Source: DAIDJM01 sp964250215
GTDB lineage: Bacteria > Pseudomonadota > Alphaproteobacteria > Acetobacterales > Acetobacteraceae
NCBI GenBank assembly: GCA_964250215.1
Contig: CAXUEX010000139.1
Coordinates: forward strand, 1 to 7,100
Length of the DNA: 7,100 nucleotides
Direction: 5' to 3'
Shown piece after piece: positions 1-5,249 of the stretch. A program made the translations under genes and the position numbers. Numbering within the stretch: the stretch's first letter is position 1; the number at the start of each line of letters is the position of its first letter. The notes under the pieces were generated by a model. The model had not been told where the DNA came from. It saw nothing but the letters and a program-made list of their open reading frames with translations, and made no database searches.

Positions 1-1232
1 ACGTCGAGCCCTGCCACCGCGATGCGTGGGATCACGGCGCCGACGAGCTTTTCGATGGCTTCGACAGCCTGCTGGTCTTCCGGTTCGGCCAGCGTGTAGG
101 CGTGGCCTTCGCGGCCGGCGCGACCGGTGCGGCCGATGCGGTGCACATAATCTTCGGCGTGGTGCGGGACGTCGAAATTGAACACGTGGCTGAGGCCGCC
201 GATGTCGATGCCGCGGGCCGCGACGTCGCTGCATACGAGCAGGCGGATTTCGTTGGCCTTGAATTTCTCCAGCGTGGCGAAGCGCACGCTCTGCGAGAGA
301 TCGCCGTGCAGCACGCCGACCGAGAAGCCGTGCCGGTTCAGCGATTTGTAGAGCACGTCGGCATCGCGCTTGCGGTTGCAGAAAATCAGCGCGTTCTGCA
401 CGTCCTCGCTGCGGATCAGGCGGCGCAGGGCCTCGCGCTTATCGTGCATTGCCACCAGAGCGAGGCCGGCGACGATGGTGGGGGCGATGCTGGCTTCGCG
501 CGAGACGGTGATGGTTTTCGGGTTTTGCAGGAAGGCATCGGCGAGCCGCCGGATTTCCGGCGCCATCGTGGCCGAGAAGAACAGGGTTTGCCGGTTCTTC
601 GGCAGCAGGCCGACAATGCGTTCCACATCCGGGATGAAACCCATGTCCAACATGCGGTCGGCTTCGTCGATCACCAGCACGCGCGTGTCGGTGAGCAGCA
701 AGCCGCCGCGTTCGAACAGATCGAGCAGCCTGCCGGGGGTGGCGATCACCACATCGACGCCGCGGGTGAGCGCATCGCGCTGATCGGTGAGGCTTTCACC
801 GCCGATGAGCAGGGCGTGAGTTAGCCTGGTGTGCTTGCCATATTGCACGAAGTTCTCGGCCACCTGGAGCGCGAGTTCGCGTGTGGGTTCCAGGATGAGG
901 GCGCGCGGCATGCGGGCGCGGGCGCGGCTGCCCTCCAGGATATCCAGCATGGGCAGCGTGAAGCCGGCGGTTTTGCCGGTGCCGGTTTGCGCGACGCCGA
1001 GCATGTCGCGGCCGGCGAGCACCACGGGGATGGCCTGCACCTGGATGGGGGTTGGATGCAGGTAGCCCTTATCGGCGATGGCGCGAAGGATGGGCTCGGA
1101 CAGGCCGGTATCGGCAAAAGTCGGTGCGGCTGCGGGCACGGTATCGGGCGCGGGTCGGGCGTGTGTGGAATCGGCAGTTTGGGCCGGATCGGCCCACTCG
1201 TCCGCCAGGGCGGCGTTTGGTTCGGTCAACAA
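1..1232 (-). CDS. DEAD-box ATP-dependent RNA helicase, RhlE type (C-terminus beyond the left edge)
   Basis: ATP-dependent RNA helicase that remodels RNA duplexes or RNA-protein complexes in the cytoplasm, typically in ribosome assembly or RNA decay. About 410 residues are visible. Numbered from the TTG at 1232, they carry the whole helicase core in order: Q motif (YLHPTPIQ, ~57-64), Walker A AQTGTGKT (81-88), PTRELALQ (116-123), TPGR (165-168), DEAD at 189-192, SAT (220-222), LIFCNRKRDAD, ARGIDI (339-344) and HRIGRTGRAG (364-373). The core spacing and the GLSEPILRAI lead-in resemble RhlE. The variable C-terminal tail lies outside the window. No in-frame ATG exists between the upstream stop (TGA just above 1238) and the Q motif, so the start is non-ATG: TTG at 1232 or 1229, or GTG at 1139, which would remove 31 residues rich in Ala, Pro and Asp. 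No strong ribosome binding site precedes any of these, so the start is uncertain while the family call is firm. It is divergent from the GH15 gene. Confidence 0.95.
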   Translation of the reverse strand, partial: MLTEPNAALADEWADPAQTADSTHARPAPDTVPAAAPTFADTGLSEPILRAIADKGYLHPTPIQVQAIPVVLAGRDMLGVAQTGTGKTAGFTLPMLDILEGSRARARMPRALILEPTRELALQVAENFVQYGKHTRLTHALLIGGESLTDQRDALTRGVDVVIATPGRLLDLFERGGLLLTDTRVLVIDEADRMLDMGFIPDVERIVGLLPKNRQTLFFSATMAPEIRRLADAFLQNPKTITVSREASIAPTIVAGLALVAMHDKREALRRLIRSEDVQNALIFCNRKRDADVLYKSLNRHGFSVGVLHGDLSQSVRFATLEKFKANEIRLLVCSDVAARGIDIGGLSHVFNFDVPHHAEDYVHRIGRTGRAGREGHAYTLAEPEDQQAVEAIEKLVGAVIPRIAVAGLD

Positions 1233-1299
1233 AGCATCTCAGTCAGTTCAAGAGAAAGTGGGGCATGAGCGGGGCAACGGCCATCCGCCCGGCACGGCA

Positions 1300-1314
1300 G
1301 CGAACCCGGTTCGC
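1300..1314. promoter_or_regulatory. 15-bp perfect palindrome, possible operator
   Basis: GCGAACCCGGTTCGC consists of perfect 7-base arms around one central base. It lies about 70 bases upstream of the putative helicase start, near where transcription from the candidate promoter would begin. Tight odd-length dyads of this kind are typical of dimeric repressor sites, but no regulator is encoded in the window and no second copy was noticed. The role is inferred only from shape and position. Confidence 0.3.
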
Positions 1315-1326
1315 GCCAATACTGGG

Positions 1327-1355
1327 GGTATCTGGAACCCGAAGTGCAAAGTCAA
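1327..1355 (-). promoter_or_regulatory. Candidate sigma70-like promoter for the helicase gene
   Basis: Reading the minus strand, TTGACT (1355-1350) is followed after 17 bases by GATACC (1332-1327). The -35 box is close to consensus but the -10 box matches TATAAT at only three positions. It would give a leader of roughly 90 bases before the TTG start at 1232, and would place the 1300-1314 palindrome close to the transcription start. It was found by eye and is weakly supported. Confidence 0.25.
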
Positions 1356-1370
1356 GGTTAAATGCCCCGC

Positions 1371-1426
1371 GCTAGAGCGTGACCGGTTCGGGTTGAATGG
1401 AACATCGGTGCCGGTCACGCTCTAGC
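1371..1426. repeat. REP-like inverted repeat (16-bp perfect arms)
   Basis: The left arm GCTAGAGCGTGACCGG (1371-1386) is exactly complementary to the right arm CCGGTCACGCTCTAGC (1411-1426), separated by 24 bases. Inside the loop GTTC (1386-1389) and GAAC (1400-1403) can also pair, so the structure can branch or extend. Palindromes of the form CTAGAGC...GCTCTAG with a GGTTC/GTTGAAT-type centre are, as far as I recall, common dispersed intergenic repeats in alphaproteobacterial genomes; that identity comes from memory rather than a search. There is no T-run directly after either arm, so a classical intrinsic terminator is less likely. It sits in the divergent helicase/GH15 region, about 80 bases upstream of the GH15 start. 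Confidence 0.75.
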
Positions 1427-1449
1427 TCATTGTTTTGTCGAGCAACTTT

Positions 1450-1478
1450 ATCGGCGCGCTGCCGCGTTGTGCGCCGAT
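1450..1478 (+). promoter_or_regulatory. Hairpin in the leader or promoter region of the GH15 gene
   Basis: ATCGGCGC (1450-1457) and GCGCCGAT (1471-1478) form a perfect 8-bp stem around a 13-base loop, ending 26 bases before the GH15 ATG. It is followed by GTTTCTCT, only weakly T-rich. It could be a leader hairpin or a protein-binding dyad. It is separate from the larger palindrome just upstream. The function is not known. Confidence 0.35.
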
Positions 1479-1491
1479 GTTTCTCTAACGC

Positions 1492-1497
1492 GAGGAG
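1492..1497 (+). promoter_or_regulatory. Ribosome binding site fixing the GH15 start
   Basis: GAGGAG lies seven bases before the ATG at 1505. The reading frame stays open upstream to 1397, but that upstream ATG falls inside the inverted repeat, has no comparable ribosome binding site, and would add 36 residues unlike any GH15 N-terminus. Confidence 0.8.
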
Positions 1498-1504
1498 AGA
1501 GAGA

Positions 1505-3325
1505 ATGCCGCCGGAAAAGCCGCTGCCGATCGCCGATTACGCGCTGATCGGGGATTGCCTGACCGCGGCGCTGGTAGGGCGGAACGGTTCGATCGACTGG
1601 TTGTGCCTGCCGCACTTCGACAGCTCGCCGTGTTTCGCGGCGCTGCTAGGGGACAGCCGGCATGGGCGGTGGAAGATCGCGCCGGTGCGGGAGGCCACGG
1701 TTTCGCGCCAGTATCGCGACGGCACAATGGTGCTGGAGACCCGATTCGCGGCTGGCGGCAGCGAAGCCGTGCTGATCGATTTCTTTGTTCTGGGGGAAGC
1801 CAGCAGCCATATTGTGCGGCTGGTGCGCGGCGTGCGGGGCGAATTGGCGATGCGGCTGGAGCTCGCGTTGCGCTTCGACTACGGCAAGACGCTGCCGTGG
1901 GTGACGCGCGGCGAGGATGGCATGGGCGTGACCGCCATTGCCGGGCCCGATCTGGTGGTGTTGCGCAGCCCGGTCCGGCTGCACGGGCGTGATTTCACCA
2001 CCACGGCGGATTTCTCCGTGCGCGAGGGGCAGGAACTGGCGTTCACGATGTCGCACGGGGCTTCGCACCTGAAGCTGCCGGCGCCGATCGATCCGACGGC
2101 GGCGCTGGCGGATACGGAAGCGAAATGGCAGAAATTCTGCAAGCGCAGCACGTATCGCGGGCGCTACCGCAAGCCGGTGGAGCGCAGCCTGCTGACGCTG
2201 CGGGCACTCACGTATCGGCCGACGGGCGGGATCGTGGCGGCGCCCACCACATCGCTGCCGGAACAGATTGGCGGCTCGCGGAACTGGGATTACCGGTTCT
2301 GCTGGCTGCGCGATGCGACGCTGACGTTGTTCGCGCTGATGCGGGCTGGCTACACTGATGAGGCGCTGGCCTGGCGGGACTGGCTGGAGCGCAGCGTTGC
2401 CGGCGCGCCGGACCAGATCCAGATCATGTATGGGCTGCACGGCGAACGGCGACTGGATGAATGGGAAGTGCCGTGGCTGCCTGGCTATGCCGACAGCGCG
2501 CCGGTGCGGGTGGGGAACGGGGCGGCGGGGCAGGTGCAACTGGACGTGTATGGCGAGGTGCTGGAATGTTTGCACCAGGCGCGGCGGCTGGATTTGAAGC
2601 CGGCGCCGCATGGCTGGGCGATGCAGAACGGTATTGTTTCGCATCTGGCGGAGATATGGATGCAGCCGGATGAGGGCATGTGGGAGGTGCGTGGCGGTCC
2701 GCAGAATTTCACTTACAGCAAGGTGATGGCGTGGGCCGCGGTAGACCGAATGATCCGCGATGCCGAGGAGTTCGGTCTGGAAGGCCCGGTTTCGCAATGG
2801 CGCGGGCTGCGGCAGGAGATTTTCGACACCGTATTGCGTTGTGGCATCGATCCCGAGCGCAATTGTTTTGTGCAGAGTTTCGGCAGCCGGGAGATGGATG
2901 CAAGCCTGCTGCTGATCCCGGTGACCGGTTTTCTGCCCGCGGACGATCCGCGCGTGCTGGCGACGCTGGCGGCGGTGGAGAAGGAGTTGCTGGAGGACGG
3001 ATTCGTGCGGCGCTACCGCACCGAGGCGACCCCGGATGGGCAGAGCGGCGAGGAAGGGGTGTTTCTGGCGTGCTCGTTTTGGCTCGCGGATGCGTATGCG
3101 ATGGCGGGCCGGCGGGAAGAGGCGGCGGCGCTGTTCGAGCGGTTGCTTGGGTTACGCAACGATGTCGGGCTTCTGAGCGAGGAATACGACCCAACGGGGA
3201 AGCGGCTGGTGGGAAATTTTCCGCAGGCGTTCTCGCATGTCGGGCTGATTGGTGCGGCCATGCAATTGGAGCGTAGTGGGCAGGCGCTGGCGGGGGAGCA
3301 CGCGAAGAGCGTGGCGGCGGAGTGA
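1505..3325 (+). CDS. Glycoside hydrolase family 15 protein (glucoamylase/trehalase-like)
   Basis: A 606-residue inverting alpha-glucosidase of family GH15, full length for the bacterial two-domain form. The N-terminal trehalase-like/beta-sandwich domain (about 1-220) opens with the family signature IGDCLTAALVGRNGSIDWLC near residue 15. The catalytic alpha/alpha barrel follows and carries NWDYRFCWLRDA (260-271). Two acidic sites are positioned like the catalytic pair: Glu394 in GMWEVRGG, as the probable general acid, and Glu559 or Glu560 in LLSEEYDP, as the probable base. No signal peptide is visible, so it should act in the cytoplasm on short alpha-glucosides, maltodextrins or trehalose; the sequence alone does not tell which. 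In other alphaproteobacteria such genes are often beside trehalose-synthesis genes (otsA/otsB, from memory), but neither is present here. It is transcribed alone, divergent from the helicase and convergent with the secreted-protein gene. The start is chosen by GAGGAG at 1492 and family alignment. Confidence 0.95.
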   Translation: MPPEKPLPIADYALIGDCLTAALVGRNGSIDWLCLPHFDSSPCFAALLGDSRHGRWKIAPVREATVSRQYRDGTMVLETRFAAGGSEAVLIDFFVLGEASSHIVRLVRGVRGELAMRLELALRFDYGKTLPWVTRGEDGMGVTAIAGPDLVVLRSPVRLHGRDFTTTADFSVREGQELAFTMSHGASHLKLPAPIDPTAALADTEAKWQKFCKRSTYRGRYRKPVERSLLTLRALTYRPTGGIVAAPTTSLPEQIGGSRNWDYRFCWLRDATLTLFALMRAGYTDEALAWRDWLERSVAGAPDQIQIMYGLHGERRLDEWEVPWLPGYADSAPVRVGNGAAGQVQLDVYGEVLECLHQARRLDLKPAPHGWAMQNGIVSHLAEIWMQPDEGMWEVRGGPQNFTYSKVMAWAAVDRMIRDAEEFGLEGPVSQWRGLRQEIFDTVLRCGIDPERNCFVQSFGSREMDASLLLIPVTGFLPADDPRVLATLAAVEKELLEDGFVRRYRTEATPDGQSGEEGVFLACSFWLADAYAMAGRREEAAALFERLLGLRNDVGLLSEEYDPTGKRLVGNFPQAFSHVGLIGAAMQLERSGQALAGEHAKSVAAE

Positions 3326-3392
3326 CTGGGCGCAGGATTTCGCGGCGGCGCCGGCGCGATTGCGGCGACTCCCTTGGCACGGGCGGTTCGCG

Positions 3393-3902
3393 CTACTCCA
3401 CGATATTTCCGGAATAGCCGAGGCCCGGACCGGTGCCGACCTGGAAGGTGGCTGACGGATAGCTGCCGGGATAGATGCGGCGCGGTATCTTGTAGTTGTG
3501 GACGACTCCGGCGCTGGCAGTGGAGAACTGCACCGCAAAGAAAACACCCATTGCGGCTGTGGAACTGATGCTGATACCGTATCTACCTTGATTGCCCCGG
3601 CTGATCGTGATGCTGTCGAAGGTGCCTTGCGCGTTCTGGCGGTCGGCGGTGACCGAACGAAGCGGCGAGGGCAGATTGTCGCCGCTGCCGCCGCTATAGG
3701 TTTCGACGTGGTTTTTTGGCGGATTTTCGGCCGGGAAGTGCGTGTCCACGACGATGCGGATGGGCACTACCGTGCCGGGTGGCGGCCCACCGGTCGATTG
3801 TGTAACCAGTCCATAGAAATAGTAGGCGGCATAGCTGCGAGCTGACGCGGCCTGAACGGGTGTCAGGAAAGCTAGCGCGGTAAGGACGAGGGCGGCGCGC
3901 AT
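3393..3902 (-). CDS. Small secreted protein of unknown function
   Basis: A 169-residue protein that I do not recognise. The start ATG at 3902 is preceded by AAGGAG (3908-3913) at a five-base spacing. The first ~21 residues form a clear Sec signal peptide: Met-Arg, a hydrophobic core (ALVLTALAFL), then a likely signal peptidase I site at VQA or ASA. The mature part of about 150 residues has no cysteine and no tryptophan. It is rich in Gly, Ser, Thr and aromatic residues, looks beta-rich, and has no transmembrane helix or lipobox, so it is probably periplasmic or exported. The start of the mature chain (YYFYGLVTQSTGG...PGTVVPIRIVVDT) loosely recalls secreted proteins with an opening beta-hairpin and an Asp-Thr turn, a weak analogy only. 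Codons end in A/T more often than in its neighbours, which may mean later acquisition or relaxed selection. It lies 76 bases downstream of the amidohydrolase on the same strand and may be co-transcribed. The reading frame is open upstream to 4184, but that part overlaps the amidohydrolase and is not coding. Confidence 0.75.
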   Translation of the reverse strand: MRAALVLTALAFLTPVQAASARSYAAYYFYGLVTQSTGGPPPGTVVPIRIVVDTHFPAENPPKNHVETYSGGSGDNLPSPLRSVTADRQNAQGTFDSITISRGNQGRYGISISSTAAMGVFFAVQFSTASAGVVHNYKIPRRIYPGSYPSATFQVGTGPGLGYSGNIVE

Positions 3903-3948
3903 GGGAACTCCTTCGGCGGCACGCAACTTTGGCGCCTGGGGCAGAGCG

Positions 3949-3973
3949 GGCCTAATCAAAGAAGCGTTAGGCC
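3949..3973 (-). terminator. Short hairpin just after the amidohydrolase stop (weak terminator or processing site)
   Basis: GGCCTAA (3949-3955) and TTAGGCC (3967-3973) make a perfect 7-bp stem with an 11-base loop, starting five bases after the amidohydrolase stop codon on the minus strand. No T-run follows in that direction, so it could at most attenuate read-through into the secreted-protein gene or protect a 3' end. Confidence 0.3.
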
Positions 3974-3978
3974 TCGGT

Positions 3979-5160
3979 TCATGCCAGCAGCTCCACGGCC
4001 GCGCGTGCAAGCGCCTGCGCACCCAGCGCGATGCAGGCTTCGTCGGGCTGGTAACCGCTGTTATGCAATGCATCGCGGCGGCCTGGCGTGCCGGAGCCGA
4101 TGCGCAGCACGCAGGATGGAACGCGCTCGGCAAACAGCGAAAAATCCTCGGCGCCCATGCTGGAATCGGCGGCCAGCAACGCATCGGCGAAGTGCTCGCG
4201 CACGGCCTTCAGCGTCGTCGCGCGCACGCCATCATCGTTGCGCGTAGGCGGCACGCCGGCGAGCCATGCCATTTCGGTGTTTGTGCGGAACGTCATCGCG
4301 TGGCCTTCGCAATGCCGGCGCAGCGCGGCTTCCGCGGCTGCGCGGGTTTCCGGACGCAGCGTGCGCACCGTGCCGAGCAATTCGCACGTATCGGGGATGA
4401 TGTTGTGCACCGTGCCCGCGTGGATGGCGCCTACCGTGACGACGCAGGGTTCCAGCGGGCCGATTTCGCGCGAGACCACGGTTTGCAGCGTGGCGATCAA
4501 ATGCGCGGCGGCGACAATCGGGTCGATCGCGGCATGCGGATAGGCGGCGTGGCCGGAGCGGCCGGTGATCAAGATGCGGAAACGGTCACACGCGGCATAG
4601 GCCGCACCCTCGGCGCTGGCGAAGCTGCCCACCGGCATGTCCGGGTGGTTGTGGAAGCCCAGCGCCATATCCACGCCATCCAGCGCGCCGGCCGCGATCA
4701 TTTCGGCGGCGCCGGCCAGGATTTCCTCGGCTGGCTGGAACACGAGTTTGATCGTACCGGCCAGGTTCGGCACCAGGCGGTGCAGGATTTCGGCAGTGCC
4801 GAGCAGCGTGGTGGTGTGCACATCGTGGCCGCAGGCGTGCATCAGGCCGGCATTTTCGCTGGCGAAAGGCAGACCGGTTTGTTCCGCGATCGGCAGCGCG
4901 TCCATGTCGCCGCGGATGGCGAGCGTGGGGCCCGGCCGGGCGCCATGGATGGTGCCGACCACGCCGGTGCGGCCCACGCCGGTTTCGTGCGCGATGCCGA
5001 GCCGGGTAAGCTCGGAGGCGACGAGTGCCGCGGTGCGGTGTTCCTGAAAGGCGAGTTCGGGGTGGGCGTGGATGTCTCGCCGGAGCGCGATCAGGTGCGG
5101 CTCGGCTGAAGCGGCCGTCTCGGCGATGGCGGCGGCAATGTCGTTGAGGGGCTGGGGCAT
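3979..5160 (-). CDS. M20 family metallo-amidohydrolase (HipO/ILR1/N-acyl-amino-acid hydrolase type)
   Basis: A 393-residue cytosolic metal-dependent amidohydrolase, the usual length for the M20D group (hippurate hydrolase, indole-acetyl-amino-acid hydrolase, N-acetyl-amino-acid deacetylase). These enzymes cleave an N-acyl group from an amino acid or related amine. Motifs in order: RRDIHAHPELAFQEHRT (27-43), IRGDMDALPI (82-91), MHACGHDVHTT (107-117), QPAEE (142-146), FHNHPDMPVG (169-178), the dimerisation-domain segment RSGHAAYPH (201-209), MGAEDFS (335-341) and LHNSGY (365-370). By the spacing of the plant ILL2 site, the metal ligands should be Cys110, His112, Glu146, His170 and His366, with Glu145 as catalytic base; all are present, so the enzyme should be active. 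The acyl and amino-acid specificity cannot be read from the sequence. The start ATG at 5160 has AAGGTGG (5168-5174) seven bases upstream, lying in the loop of a dyad. It is divergent from the GDP-mannose gene and followed by the secreted-protein gene. Confidence 0.95.
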   Translation of the reverse strand: MPQPLNDIAAAIAETAASAEPHLIALRRDIHAHPELAFQEHRTAALVASELTRLGIAHETGVGRTGVVGTIHGARPGPTLAIRGDMDALPIAEQTGLPFASENAGLMHACGHDVHTTTLLGTAEILHRLVPNLAGTIKLVFQPAEEILAGAAEMIAAGALDGVDMALGFHNHPDMPVGSFASAEGAAYAACDRFRILITGRSGHAAYPHAAIDPIVAAAHLIATLQTVVSREIGPLEPCVVTVGAIHAGTVHNIIPDTCELLGTVRTLRPETRAAAEAALRRHCEGHAMTFRTNTEMAWLAGVPPTRNDDGVRATTLKAVREHFADALLAADSSMGAEDFSLFAERVPSCVLRIGSGTPGRRDALHNSGYQPDEACIALGAQALARAAVELLA

Positions 5161-5187
5161 GGCGATCCCACCTTAGATCGGATCGCC
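5161..5187. promoter_or_regulatory. Dyad enclosing the amidohydrolase ribosome binding site
   Basis: GGCGATCC (5161-5168) and GGATCGCC (5180-5187) are perfect 8-base complementary arms around an 11-base centre. In the amidohydrolase mRNA the stem would end directly at the AUG, with the Shine-Dalgarno AAGGTGG (5168-5174) almost wholly in the loop. As DNA it is a candidate operator in the 89-bp divergent region. Pairing is seen directly; a regulatory role is inferred. Confidence 0.45.
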
Positions 5188-5235
5188 TCGCGGTGGTATC
5201 GTTTACCGGCGTGCGGATCGGCTTGGGCGAGAACC

Positions 5236-5242
5236 GAGGGAG
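5236..5242 (+). promoter_or_regulatory. Ribosome binding site fixing the ManC-type gene start
   Basis: GAGGGAG lies seven bases before the ATG at 5250. The frame is open upstream to a GTG at 5193, but that start has no comparable ribosome binding site and would add 19 residues outside the conserved family N-terminus. Confidence 0.75.
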
Positions 5243-5249
5243 TGAGCGG

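Noticed and set aside
102..824. 240-codon open frame on the plus strand opposite the helicase
   Set aside because: It lies wholly antisense to conserved helicase motifs and its composition is that of a reverse-complement shadow.
1397..1504. Upstream extension of the GH15 frame to an ATG at 1397
   Set aside because: The start falls inside the inverted repeat, no ribosome binding site precedes it, and the 36 added residues are not family-like; 1505 has GAGGAG at good spacing.
1646..2797. 383-codon open frame on the minus strand within the GH15 gene
   Set aside because: It is antisense to the conserved GH15 core, rich in His, Arg and Pro, and has no recognisable domain.
3326..3392. Terminator between the convergent GH15 and secreted-protein genes
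   Set aside because: A GCGCCGGCGC self-complementary core is present but with no T-run on either strand, so it looks like ordinary GC-rich sequence.
3903..4184. Upstream extension of the secreted-protein frame to 4184
   Set aside because: It would overlap the C-terminal coding region of the amidohydrolase and bury the signal peptide; the ATG at 3902 with AAGGAG explains the gene.
3901..5109. 402-codon open frame on the plus strand opposite the amidohydrolase
   Set aside because: It is a shadow of the M20 gene with a His/Arg/Gly-rich composition and no motifs; the minus-strand frame has the complete metal site.
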